Notes: a model not told the origin generated them from the letters alone. 64,000 nt of DNA from Acidobacteria bacterium SCN 69-37 (GCA_001724025.1 MEDJ01000001.1:1-64000), one strand, 5' to 3'; shown: positions 7,449 through 16,390, counted from the stretch's first letter. Numbers and translations are program-made.

Positions 7449-8807
7449 CTACAGATCCTGGGGGCGAGTCGGTCCAAGCGACGGAGGGTATCCACTCCCT
7501 GCGACTCGCTTTCGTCTCCGCCAGAGCGTGGTTCGGCTGATGCCGAGGGCGCGCGCCGCGAGAGTCTGGTTACCATCGTAGTGTACCAGGGCGTCCCTTA
7601 CGCCATTCACAACCGCATCGCGTTGCGGCCGTTCGGCCTCTTCTCGGACCCGACTGTCAAGGCTCGGAAGATCCTGCGCGTCAATCATGGGTCCCGAGAC
7701 ACCAACGAACGCCTGCTCCATCACGTTCTGCAACTCGCGAATGTTTCCCGGCCATTGATGATTCCCCAGCGCCGCGAGGGCCGCAGCTGACAACCCGGCC
7801 TCGGGGCGACGAAGACGGGCCGCCACTTGGCGCAGGCTGAGACGCGCGAGTTCAGGAATGTCGTCGGGACGGTCCCGGAGAGGCGGCACATTGATGGACA
7901 GGACGCTCAGACGGTAAAACAGGTCGGAGCGAAATCGACCCGACCGCATATCTTCACGAAGATCCCGATTTGTCGCAGCGATAACCCGGACGTCCACGTG
8001 GCGTATAGAGGATTCGCCGATACGTCGGACTTCCCGATTGTCTAGGAAGCGGAGCAGACGCACTTGAAGTGTCGGCGGGATCTCACCAATCTCATCAAGA
8101 AAGAGGACACCTCCAGCCGCCGCTTCAATGACCCCCTTCGAGTCCTCCACTGCTCCCGTGAATGCGCCGCGTCGATGCCCGAAGAGCTCGCTGTCGATGA
8201 GCGACTCCGTCAGTGTCCCGCAGTTGATCGGTAGGAACAGGGCGCGTGCTCGAGAGCTCGCCCGATGAATTCTCCGAGCGGCGCTTTCCTTGCCGGTGCC
8301 GGTTTCGCCTGTGATCAGGACGGGACTGTCGACCGCTGCCACCGCATCCAGCCTCGCGCCGAGTCGCCGGGTGACCGGATCCACCGCAACGAAGCAGTCG
8401 TACGACGACACGCGGGACATTGACTTACTGTGTTCGGCGGTAGTCCGGCCGCGGCCCTCTTCGCCGGCAACACGAACCGCGTCCAAGGTCCTCATCAGAT
8501 GCGCGACGTCGATCGGTGTCGTTAGATAGTCATGCGCTCCGGCCTTGACGACGCGCACAACCTCGGCGGCGTCGGGTTGAGCGCCGACCACGATGAACGG
8601 TGCGCCGAATCGCTTGAGCCGTCCTAGAACATGCTCGGAGAGAGCAGCCTGCGCGTTGACGAGTACCACGTCCGCCCGCCGAGTGGTCAGGGCAATCGCC
8701 CACGAAGTGACATCAACCGGTGTAGCGATGTGTCCCGCCTCGCGAACTGCAGTGATCAAGTTCGAGAGGCCGGCTATGGGAGAACCAACGATTAATACGT
8801 GTGCCAT
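7449..8807 (-). CDS. Sigma-54-dependent transcriptional activator with pseudo-receiver domain
   Basis: A 452-residue NtrC-type activator. Residues 1-110 form a receiver-like domain, but the acidic pair is replaced by Gly-Ser, the phosphoacceptor Asp by Asn (VVLVNAQ) and the conserved Lys by Thr (LTTPID), so classical phosphorylation is excluded. The AAA+ domain has Walker A GETGTGKE (about 170), the sigma-54 contact loop GAFTGA (about 215) and Walker B FLDEIGE (about 240). A Fis-type helix-turn-helix closes the protein (NQTLAARALGISRTTLWRR). No histidine kinase is encoded nearby. It is the last gene of the carrier/glycosyltransferase operon and most likely drives the promoter at 6802-6815. 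Confidence 0.9.
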   Translation of the reverse strand: MAHVLIVGSPIAGLSNLITAVREAGHIATPVDVTSWAIALTTRRADVVLVNAQAALSEHVLGRLKRFGAPFIVVGAQPDAAEVVRVVKAGAHDYLTTPIDVAHLMRTLDAVRVAGEEGRGRTTAEHSKSMSRVSSYDCFVAVDPVTRRLGARLDAVAAVDSPVLITGETGTGKESAARRIHRASSRARALFLPINCGTLTESLIDSELFGHRRGAFTGAVEDSKGVIEAAAGGVLFLDEIGEIPPTLQVRLLRFLDNREVRRIGESSIRHVDVRVIAATNRDLREDMRSGRFRSDLFYRLSVLSINVPPLRDRPDDIPELARLSLRQVAARLRRPEAGLSAAALAALGNHQWPGNIRELQNVMEQAFVGVSGPMIDAQDLPSLDSRVREEAERPQRDAVVNGVRDALVHYDGNQTLAARALGISRTTLWRRRKRVAGSGYPPSLGPTRPQDL

Positions 8808-8852
8808 ATATCCCCGCGTCTTGAACTGGACCGACGGTTCTGCCTCAGACTT

Positions 8853-9701
8853 CTAGTCGCCGAGGGAGGCGAGCGACCCGCCCGAGAGAGTGTCCGCTTG
8901 ACCTGGGCCCACGTATCCGAACCACTGGGCCACTGCCCAGACATCAGGGTCCTGCAACGCTTCCCGATCAACGGCCGCTAGGCGTGGCGTCTGCTCCAGC
9001 CATCCTCGTCTCACCGTCTTCAGAACATCAGGCGACAAGTCGCACGTCGATACATCGACGAACTGCGCCAGTTCCTCGATGAAGGTTGCGGACCGTTCTT
9101 GGATATCCTCGTACCTGACAAGCATTACGCCAGGCTCTCGGTCACGCGCGAACGACGAAGCAACAGAACGCCAGTGGCGAAGGAAGGCCGTCGGTCCTCC
9201 GACCTCGACAAGAAGCCCCTGCGTCTTGCCCTCGACCTCGGTGGCCCGAGCCGATGCCAGACAGCTCGCCGGGTTGCGCACGACGAGAATGCAACGACAC
9301 AGCGGGAACACAGCGCGCAAGAACGCCACCGTCGACCATCCATGCCGCACCTCCTTAAACCCCCAACAGTGCTTCCCCGTCGTCCTAGCGGGAACACCTA
9401 GGTAGCGATCGAGGAACGTCGCTATCGCATCAAGGCACTCCGATGGCTCCGGATTCAGCATCGCTATCCAAGCGCCGGCGTGTCGCACGCCAAACTCATG
9501 TTCCGCCTGTCGGGAGAGGAACCGCATGCCATCTAGAGTGTGCTTGATCTTCTGCAGGTGGTCGCAGATTCCGCGGTTCTCACCCCAAATGTGCACGTCA
9601 GGATGTGAGCACAAGAGTCTCTGGATCAGCGTACTGCCGCAGCGCCAACCCGTGCCGAATATGAAGATCGGTCGCATCGATCGCGGCTCCACGTGTCGCA
9701 T
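8853..9701 (-). CDS. PAPS-dependent sulfotransferase
   Basis: A 282-residue enzyme of the Sulfotransfer family. The 5'-phosphosulfate loop FGTGWRCGSTLIQRL lies at the N-terminus and the 3'-phosphate-binding segment LVVRNPASCLASARA at about residue 135. It would move sulfate from PAPS to a hydroxyl or amine of a small acceptor. It sits 14 bases after the adenylation gene, so the acceptor is probably the product of that pathway. An ATG at 9677 with GGAG in front is an alternative start. Sulfate-activation genes are not in the window. Confidence 0.85.
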   Translation of the reverse strand: MRHVEPRSMRPIFIFGTGWRCGSTLIQRLLCSHPDVHIWGENRGICDHLQKIKHTLDGMRFLSRQAEHEFGVRHAGAWIAMLNPEPSECLDAIATFLDRYLGVPARTTGKHCWGFKEVRHGWSTVAFLRAVFPLCRCILVVRNPASCLASARATEVEGKTQGLLVEVGGPTAFLRHWRSVASSFARDREPGVMLVRYEDIQERSATFIEELAQFVDVSTCDLSPDVLKTVRRGWLEQTPRLAAVDREALQDPDVWAVAQWFGYVGPGQADTLSGGSLASLGD

Positions 9702-9715
9702 TGTGACATTTGCTC

Positions 9716-11275
9716 CTATATGTATCTACCATGTTCAAAACAAGCCAGAGCCCGACGATTCCGCTTGCCATTCGCGGTTGTGGGGAGAGCGCGGACGAGT
9801 CGGTAGTCGGTCGGCCGCATGAACTCCGGGAGTCCGCGCCTAGCGATCGCGGCTAGGGCCAGGAGGATCACGGTCGTTTCCGACGTCGAACGATCAGACG
9901 GCGTCAGCTCCACGTAAGCCACCAGCTCCGTCAAGTTCTGTGCGGCATCCTCCGCAACGACCGTCACCGACACGACGTCTGGATGTGCCTCTAGAGGCTG
10001 TTCAACCTCTCGAGGCTCGATCCTGAAGCCACGGATCTTCAGTTGATCATCCTTCCGACCGCGATAGACGAGTGTTCCGTCGTGACGTCTCACAGCGAGA
10101 TCACCCGAGTCGTAGAATCGTGAGCACCCAGGACGACCGCCACGCCTCGTTACAAAGCGAGCGGCCGTCAGCTCGGGATCGCCCAGATAGCCGCGGGCGA
10201 CGCCGGGACCACCGACGTGCATGCAACCCGTGACGCCAGGCGGGACGGGACAACCGTCATCATCCAACAGCAACACGTCTAGGTCGGCTATGGGTACCCC
10301 GATGATGCTGTCGGTCGAGGTCAATTCGGCCTCACGAACACGGTGGTAAGTCACATGTACTGTCGTTTCTGTGATCCCGTACATGTTGAAGAGTTCCGGC
10401 GACTGGTCGCCGAACGTGTCGATCCACGGTTTGAGCGAGCCGTTTGTGAGCGCTTCGCCGCCGAAGATGATGAGCCGTAGGCCGGATGTGATTCGTCCGC
10501 GGTCAACGCATGCTCGGCTGAACTGCCGAAAGGCGGTCGGAGTGATATTCACAACGGTCACCCTTCGCTGTTCAACGAGCTTGACCAGTTCCAAAGGTGA
10601 CCGGCCGACAGTCGGAGGCACGATCACCAACCGCGCGCCGAACAACAGGGCGCCCCAGATTTCCCAGACGGAGAAGTCAAACCCCGGAGAGTGGAGCATC
10701 GTCCAGACATCGTCGTGGCCGAAGCGATAGAGCGGCGCTGTCTGCTCGAACAACCGAAGCACGCTCCGCTGCTCGACCATTACGCCCTTTGGCGACCCGG
10801 TCGAGCCCGATGTGTAGATGACGTAGGCCAGATCCGTCCCCGTTTGAACCGAGCACGGATTCGCCTGGCTCGAGACAGCTGCGAGTTCGTCCCTTGAGAA
10901 CGAAACGACTTGAACTTGCGATCGATCAAGCGACGGGACGGCCGTACATGTCGCCAGAAGGGACGTCACCCCGCTGTGTCTGATGACAAATCTGACGCGG
11001 TCCATCGGGTAGGCCGGATCGATCGGGACATAGGCGCGCCCAGCCTTGAGAATGGCCAGCATTCCAATAATCAGCTCGATCCCACGTTCGGCGTAGAGCC
11101 CAACGAGTTCCTGCGACGGCGGCAGTATCGTCTCAATGCGGCGTGCCAATATGCCTGACGACCGGCTGAGTTCTCCATAGGTGATGTCCTGATCGCCATA
11201 GTGCACGGCGATGGCCTCTGGCCTGCGTGCGGCGCAGCGTTCGAACGCCTCTGCAAGCGATCTCGCAGCGATCAT
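9716..11275 (-). CDS. Stand-alone NRPS adenylation enzyme, threonine code
   Basis: A 519-residue amino-acid adenylation domain with all core motifs: A3 YTSGSTGSPKG, A4 FDFSVWE, A5 NMYGITETT, A7 YDSGDLAVR, A8 KIRGFRIEPREVE and A10 LPTTANGK. Aligning the pocket by eye to GrsA gives D-F-W-N-I-G-M-V-H-K, which is the established code for L-threonine. No condensation, carrier or thioesterase domain is attached. The start overlaps the stop of the glycosyltransferase gene by 4 bases, so the two are translationally coupled. It would charge the free carrier protein at 12502-12801. Confidence 0.9.
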   Translation of the reverse strand: MIAARSLAEAFERCAARRPEAIAVHYGDQDITYGELSRSSGILARRIETILPPSQELVGLYAERGIELIIGMLAILKAGRAYVPIDPAYPMDRVRFVIRHSGVTSLLATCTAVPSLDRSQVQVVSFSRDELAAVSSQANPCSVQTGTDLAYVIYTSGSTGSPKGVMVEQRSVLRLFEQTAPLYRFGHDDVWTMLHSPGFDFSVWEIWGALLFGARLVIVPPTVGRSPLELVKLVEQRRVTVVNITPTAFRQFSRACVDRGRITSGLRLIIFGGEALTNGSLKPWIDTFGDQSPELFNMYGITETTVHVTYHRVREAELTSTDSIIGVPIADLDVLLLDDDGCPVPPGVTGCMHVGGPGVARGYLGDPELTAARFVTRRGGRPGCSRFYDSGDLAVRRHDGTLVYRGRKDDQLKIRGFRIEPREVEQPLEAHPDVVSVTVVAEDAAQNLTELVAYVELTPSDRSTSETTVILLALAAIARRGLPEFMRPTDYRLVRALPTTANGKRNRRALACFEHGRYI

Positions 11276-12486
11276 GAGCGCACGACCACTTCGATGATGT
11301 CTGCCGCCCGAGTGAGGCCATTCGCCGCCGCAATGTGCGCACGGACGCGGCCGGCTGCCTCCCGATAGCGGCGGTCTGAGAGAAGGGCGTCGACCGCCGC
11401 CGTCAGTCGATCGACTGTCAGCCGACGCAACGGCACGACGCGCCCAACCCTCGCTCGGCGAATTCTGGCCGCCACGCCTGGCTGGTCGTCAGTAATCGGC
11501 ACTGCAACAAGGGGTACACCATGGGTTAATGCTTCCAAGGTAGTATTCAGGCCTGCGTGAGTAATGCAGATAGAGGCTGCCGAGAGAAGCTCGAGTTGAG
11601 GAGCGTACTGAACGACGATCGGCGAACCGGGTAGCGTGGGGAGTTCGTTTGGCTCGAAGAACCCGCCGAGCGAGAGAATCAGCTGAACCGGCAGGACGGA
11701 GCATGCTGCGGCTATCGTATGAAATACTTCGACGGCCCGATTACGAACGGTTCCGAGTGTCGCATACACGATCGGCCGTCCGTCCAGTGCTTCCCACGGG
11801 AACCACACGTGGTGTCGTCCACGACCATCGAGAAACGGGCCGGTGTAGTACAGATGTGGAGGCCGAGGGCGTGGTAGCTCAAGGCACTCTGGGAGTTGGG
11901 CGACGATCGCTCGGGACGAAAAGAAGTCGTTGAGCGAATTGTGAGGCGGCAGGTTCCATGCCGCCCTCTGCCGATTGACCAGCTGAATCACGCCACCAAC
12001 CGCGCGAACGAGCGCGCGATTTGCACCCCGGTTTCTGCGCCGCGCGTGGCGGCCATCGCCACTGCCCCACCCAACCGTATGTGGCGGCGTCGAGTCGTCG
12101 AGGAACACCGGCGGAAAGAAGCTTACGTTCACAAAAGGTAGCCCCAGCCTGTCGGCCACACTCCCGGCAGCCAGGTCACACTGGTCGACGACGAACGCGT
12201 CCACACCAGCGGCCTTTGCCGCAGTCGTCCCTTCATCGAGCACGCATTTCGCCTGATGCAGCATTAGGCCGGGCGTCGCGAACTCCCCCGCGTGAGGTCG
12301 CCAGGGCGCCGCGGTTCCGATAGGAGCCCAGCGGACGCCCGCCGCTTTCAGCATGCCCCTCGCTCGCAGGTCTTGAAAGCAGGTGACCTCGTGACCACGG
12401 GCCATCAGTTCTCGCCCGAGCGCTCCCATGGGATAGAGGTGTCCGCTACCTTGAATACACCACAGTCCGACGTGCATGACGCGCAC
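11272..12486 (-). CDS. GT1-family (UGT/macrolide-type) glycosyltransferase
   Basis: A 404-residue GT-B enzyme. The N-terminal acceptor domain begins MHVGLWCIQGSGHLYPMGAL and the C-terminal donor domain contains VQYAPQLELLSAASICITHA and the sugar-nucleotide motif HAGLNTTLEALTHGVP. Relatives glycosylate small natural products using UDP- or dTDP-sugars. The GTG at 12486 or the ATG at 12477 could be the start. It lies 15 bases after the carrier-protein gene and overlaps the adenylation gene, so its acceptor may be a carrier-bound or released threonine derivative; that is inference. Confidence 0.85.
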   Translation of the reverse strand: MRVMHVGLWCIQGSGHLYPMGALGRELMARGHEVTCFQDLRARGMLKAAGVRWAPIGTAAPWRPHAGEFATPGLMLHQAKCVLDEGTTAAKAAGVDAFVVDQCDLAAGSVADRLGLPFVNVSFFPPVFLDDSTPPHTVGWGSGDGRHARRRNRGANRALVRAVGGVIQLVNRQRAAWNLPPHNSLNDFFSSRAIVAQLPECLELPRPRPPHLYYTGPFLDGRGRHHVWFPWEALDGRPIVYATLGTVRNRAVEVFHTIAAACSVLPVQLILSLGGFFEPNELPTLPGSPIVVQYAPQLELLSAASICITHAGLNTTLEALTHGVPLVAVPITDDQPGVAARIRRARVGRVVPLRRLTVDRLTAAVDALLSDRRYREAAGRVRAHIAAANGLTRAADIIEVVVRS

Positions 12487-12501
12487 CTGGGCCCCAGAGA
12501 T

Positions 12502-12801
12502 CTACCGTGTCGTGCGCACTTCGCCGGTCGCACGCTCGTCGATGAGCTTAGCCAGCACGGCCACGGTGCCGTCGTCCATGAAGAACAGATCCAGCGGAAC
12601 ATCGACGTTGAATGCCGCTTTGATCATGTTCACGCAGCGCGTTGCAGTCAGCGAGTTGCCGCCGATATCGATGAAGACGTCGTCCACGTTGACCGGTTCC
12701 TGCAGCCAGAGAATCTTCTTCCACATCTCAGCCACCGCCCGTTCAGTGGCAGTCGGCGTCAAGCCATGAGTCGCTTTGCCGGTGAGAGCTGCGTTTGTCA
12801 T
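12502..12801 (-). CDS. Free-standing peptidyl/acyl carrier protein
   Basis: A 99-residue four-helix carrier protein with the phosphopantetheine site DIGGNSLTATR. The ATG at 12801 follows GGAGG at proper spacing; an upstream in-frame Met lacks a site. It is the first gene of the operon (carrier, glycosyltransferase, adenylation, sulfotransferase, regulator). The neighbouring threonine-type adenylation enzyme is the obvious loading partner. No phosphopantetheinyl transferase is encoded in the window. Confidence 0.85.
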   Translation of the reverse strand: MTNAALTGKATHGLTPTATERAVAEMWKKILWLQEPVNVDDVFIDIGGNSLTATRCVNMIKAAFNVDVPLDLFFMDDGTVAVLAKLIDERATGEVRTTR

Positions 12802-13184
12802 GTCGTCCCTCCACGAATCGTCGATATTAAACACTATATTTTAGTGATATCGCTGTTATACAAGCTGAACAGCACAAGGCTACGGCGGGCGTCGCCCGCG
12901 GTCAAGGGTTTGCGCAGCAACAACTGATGTACGTTGCGGCCGTGCCCTCGCGAGTCTCGTTCTCTCGAGGTCTTCCCAAGAGGTTGCGGCGCAACTCCGC
13001 GCTCGGTTGCCGAAGGTCGATCGCCCGGAACAGACCACACGACAACGTTAGGAAATCGTGACCATGGCGCGGCGCCCCCCTTACTGGTTCTTGGACCATT
13101 TCCGCCCCTTTTCAGTAGAACTCATCTCATAAATCCCGAGTGTGCGAGTGAAACGTTGCGACGATCGCCGGCGTACGCGGCGAC
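12802..13184 (-). promoter_or_regulatory. Probable promoter region of the carrier-protein operon
   Basis: This gap holds no gene. Its left part (12822-12866) is markedly AT-rich for this genome and includes the dyad CACTA-N5-TAGTG at 12832-12846. On the minus strand, TTGTAT and AT-rich -10-like runs are present but spacing is ambiguous. No sigma-54 motif is visible here. The right end is presumably the flank of the IS5 remnant. Confidence 0.35.
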
Positions 13185-13664
13185 ATGGACTTGACCGACG
13201 CCCAGTGGGCGGTGCTGGCGCCCCTCTTGCCGAAGCCGCGTGTGCGACGCGACCGGCGCGGCCGACCGTGGCGCGATCCGCGCGACGTGCTGAACGGCAT
13301 CCTGTGGATTCTTCGCACCGGTGCCCCGTGGCACGACCTGCCCGATCGGTATCCCTCGTATCAGACGTGTCATCGTCGGTTTCAAGCGTGGCGCCGCAGC
13401 GGCGTCTACGATCGGATCCTCGAAGCCCTCGCGGCCGATCTCCGCGACCGCGGCAAGCTCGATCTCTCCGAAGGGTTCATCGACGCCAGCTTCAGCTCGG
13501 CGAAAAAAGGGGGGATCGCGTGGGCCCCACCAAGCGGGGCAAAGGCTGCAAAATCATGGCAATTTGCGACGGCCATGGTCTTCCTCTCGCCGTCCACCTG
13601 GCCAGCGCTTCGCCGGGTGAAGTCACGCTCGTAACCGAGACCCTGGAAGCTCGCTTTCTGGACC
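13185..13664 (+). pseudogene. IS5-family (IS427-like) transposase, truncated
   Basis: The first open frame has the IS5 N-terminus ([39 protein letters not shown]) and reaches [11 protein letters not shown]. The continuation [18 protein letters not shown] is in the -1 frame, reached at the A6G6 run at 13502-13513, as in IS427 elements that use programmed frameshifting. Homology stops shortly after [16 protein letters not shown]. The catalytic C-terminal half is gone and another gene fragment follows directly. Confidence 0.8.
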
Positions 13665-14002
13665 GCTTCACGTGGTTCGGGACGGGATTGGTCTTGACGC
13701 GCGAGGCCAACGACGGACGGGGGCCGGCCGACTACAAAGTCTCGTCTGGCGCCAGGGACCATTCTTTGGTCGAGATGAAGCTGGGTAGCAATCCCTCGCT
13801 CGAGCGGAACCTCAAGAACCAGACTGGCATCTACGAGCGCGCAAGCGACGCGACACAGTCGGTCAAGATCATCATCTGCTTTTCTGTAAGGGACCAGCGC
13901 CGGGTAACGGAGATCTTGAAGCGGCTCAAGCTGGAAGGTGACTCGAGTATCGTCGTGGTGGACGCCCGCATCGACAACAAGCCCAGCGGATCGAAGGCTT
14001 AG
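13660..14002 (+). pseudogene. C-terminal fragment of a PD-(D/E)XK-like nuclease domain protein
   Basis: Directly after the IS5 break the frame continues with [19 protein letters not shown], then [20 protein letters not shown] and a beta-strand IIICFSV. The GPADYK...LVEMKL spacing with a following Leu/Gln-rich helix resembles the core of PD-(D/E)XK nucleases (D, then E-x-K). The N-terminal part of the gene is missing, presumably lost through the IS insertion and a later deletion. Family assignment is by motif only. Confidence 0.5.
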
Positions 14003-14015
14003 CGAAGCCCGGCCA

Positions 14016-14263
14016 CCGCCCACGCGCCGAGCAGACGATCGCGATTGAAGCGAGCAGTGGGAACGTCTTCGAAGAGCTGGGATTGCCGCAGGCCGGCGAG
14101 CGCCTGGCGAAGGCCGAACTCGCGCGGGAAGCTGGCACGCTTCGGCCAGGAGCGTCTCGAACGGTTCCTGAACGCGTTGGACATGGATGTACAGATTCGC
14201 GTGCGGCCGCGGGCGGCCGGGAAGAAGCAGGCGGACGTCACCGTGGAGTCCGTCGCGGGCTAA
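14016..14263 (+). pseudogene. Decayed copy of a HigA/XRE antitoxin gene
   Basis: The DNA is nearly identical to the intact antitoxin gene at 45498-45857 over both of its ends. Here the first codons and about 98 internal bases are missing. The deletion joins two GCGGG runs and removes the helix-turn-helix, causing a frameshift. The end (LDMDVQIRVRPRAAGKKQAD) is preserved. No toxin partner remains. Confidence 0.85.
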
Positions 14264-14373
14264 CATCAGTTCCCACGTCGGTCGTGGCCCGTGATGGTCG
14301 GCGATGGCGGTCTTATGCTGCTCTTATGCGATCTACGAATCGGTTGTTTTCAGGCGTAATTCGCGCGAAACGG

Positions 14374-14424
<51 letters not shown>

Positions 14425-14431
14425 AAGATGT

Positions 14432-14476
14432 GGCCCCCCATTGACCGTCACGGTCGGTGGAGGGCCGTTTTGTTTT
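14432..14476 (+). terminator. Intrinsic terminator of tRNA-Pro
   Basis: A 16-bp stem (one C/A mismatch, two G-T pairs) with a TCA loop spans 14432-14466 and is followed by GTTTTGTTTT. It lies 7 bases after the CCA end of the tRNA fragment, as expected for the original chromosomal terminator of that tRNA gene. Confidence 0.8.
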
Positions 14477-14708
14477 CCGGCGGCGTTTGAGCCGCGGTGA
14501 CGACTTGAGTGCCGCCCGGGCACCTGCACCAGAGGTTGTCGATGATGCTGCCGTGGGGCGCGTTACCATTGCCGGGCACCCGTCGGACGACCTGGCGCCG
14601 GGGGACGTTCAACAGCATCCTGAGACAGGCTGGATTGAAGAGGTAGAGGACAACATGACCGTGCCGGTCTCCACGCCATTCGCCGAAGACGCGGTCGTGC
14701 CCGCGTAG

Positions 14709-15170
14709 GTGCCGGGGGCTACGTTGCGAATCGACGAGTCGAGCTCTCGAAGCCCCAGCGACCGTATCGCGACTCGCGCCGATGCCGCGCGGCCCCTTCG
14801 CATTGCGCTCATTTCGCCGAAAGGGCCGCTGTACCGTCACCGCGGCGGGATCTGGAAGAAGTCCCTCCGCTACCAGCCGCTCACGCTGACCACCCTCGCC
14901 GCGCTCATTCCGAATGAATTGCCGCACGAAGTCGTCCTCTATGACGAAGGCATCGAGGATGTGCCTGTCGACCTGCAGGCGGATCTGGTTGGCATCACGG
15001 TCATCACCGGAACGGCGCCGCGCGCCTATGAACTCTCGGACGGTTACCGCCGGCGAGGCATGGTCGTCGTGATGGGTGGCCCCCATGTGACGCTCGTGCC
15101 AGACGACGCGCAGCCTCACGCCGACGCGATCGTCGTGGGCTACGCCGACGCGGCCAGCGGATCGTGACGC
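14709..15170 (+). pseudogene. B12-binding radical SAM protein, N-terminal fragment
   Basis: The frame encodes a cobalamin-binding Rossmann domain as found at the N-terminus of B12-binding radical SAM enzymes (LRIALISPKGP, LTLTTLAALIP, DEGIEDVPVDLQADLVGI, MGGPHVTLVPDDA). It stops right after HADAIVVGYAD, before any CxxxCxxC cluster motif, so the radical SAM domain is missing. The next frame begins a different protein fragment at the same spot. Confidence 0.7.
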
Positions 15171-15835
15171 CACGTCATCAGGTTAAGGACGTCAAGGCGG
15201 TGCGGTCGTCGGTGATCTTCGCCGATCCGGTCAGCCTGAACGTCGTTGCTCGAACGGGCGTGGAGCTGACCGACGGAACACCCGCGTATCTGTCGACCAG
15301 ACTGCGAATCGCAGGCAGTGGACGAATCACTGATGTCGAGATCAGCGCGGATCGATCGCCCCAGGTCGTGTCTGAGTACGTCTGGAACCTCGGAGCCGAC
15401 CTCGCATCCGTCCTGCCGGCCGACCAGCGGATAACCCGTCTCGAGCTCGAAGCACTGGGACGTCGCTACTTTCAGAGTCTGTCGACACACGTGGCGGTGC
15501 AGGCGGACTTCGATCCGCGATGCGACCGGTTTCACAGCGGGCAGCAAATCACCAATGCCGGCAACAACACGGTGGAGGCCGGTGCCACGCGTACCTGCGC
15601 CAGCTCTCTCGAAGGCACTCCACCCTGGGGGCCCGCCACCGAACACCGGTTTCCCGTCATCGATCCTGAACGGGGCATCGTGTTCGGTGTAGCACTCCTG
15701 CACTATCTGTCCGGGACCACACCGCGTCAGATGTACGTGTCTGAAGTCTTCAAAGTCGTGGGTGGGCGGATCGTCCACATCGACAACATTGGCCTGATGA
15801 TGGAGGGCGTCGAGACGATGGGCTTCGTGCGCTGA
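15164..15835 (+). pseudogene. C-terminal part of an uncharacterised (DUF8021-like) protein
   Basis: The 223-residue frame appears to start mid-domain (VIFADPVSLNVVARTGVELT) and continues into a segment with AVQADFDPRCDRFHSGQQIT and HRFPVIDPERGIVFGVALLH. This resembles the paired NTF2-like arrangement of DUF8021 proteins, which normally have a leading signal peptide and first half-domain that are absent here. It overlaps the preceding fragment by 4-7 bases, so the junction is probably a deletion. The family name is tentative. Confidence 0.45.
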
Positions 15836-15886
15836 GGTGCAACGCTCCGCTCGCGGGCGGCGTCCAGTTGCATGCGTCCCTGACCC

Positions 15887-16390
15887 ATGACACCACCGTC
15901 CCTGATACAGCGACTCTGGCGGGGCACGTCAGCGTCGTTTCGCCGGGCAAGGGGCATCGACGGCCCTGTTGGTGAGTTCATCAACGCGGTCTTTCGGGGG
16001 AACCCGCCGACGTGGACCCCGGAAATCCTTTCGATGCTCGATGCCTATCGGGCGGAGCTATCCGAAGAGATCTCAGGCAGTGTGCGCGCGATCCGTCGTT
16101 GGAGCCTCGCCATTATCCTGGGCGTGGCGTTCCTGGCTATTGCCGGCAACGTCTTGCCGGCCTGGATAGCCAATGTCGCAAGAGGAGGACTTCTGGGCGC
16201 GGCCTTCGGGTTGCTCGGCACGTCGAACGGAGTCTTCCAAACCTGGTCTCGTCGCCGGCAGGTGGACGTATGCCTCGAGAACGCGCGCTGGGTCCTGAAT
16301 CGCGCAACGCCGGCGGGACCGGGGCGTAACGTCGCGCCGGTCGGCATCCGCAGCAGCGCAACAGGCGCTGTCGCCGAGGAGGAGCAATGA
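15887..16390 (+). CDS. Small membrane protein of unknown function
   Basis: A 167-residue frame with two hydrophobic segments (WSLAIILGVAFLAIAGNVL and a Gly/Leu-rich GGLLGAAFGLLG region) flanked by basic, Arg-rich ends. The N-terminal part has a short amphipathic stretch (PEILSMLDAYRAELSEEI). I do not recognise a family. It lies among gene fragments, so whether it is intact is uncertain; the ATG has no convincing ribosome site. Confidence 0.4.
   Translation: MTPPSLIQRLWRGTSASFRRARGIDGPVGEFINAVFRGNPPTWTPEILSMLDAYRAELSEEISGSVRAIRRWSLAIILGVAFLAIAGNVLPAWIANVARGGLLGAAFGLLGTSNGVFQTWSRRRQVDVCLENARWVLNRATPAGPGRNVAPVGIRSSATGAVAEEEQ

Noticed and set aside
14448-15173. A 241-codon minus-strand frame
   Set aside because: Antisense to the cobalamin-binding fragment, with Arg/His-rich composition typical of a shadow frame in GC-rich DNA.
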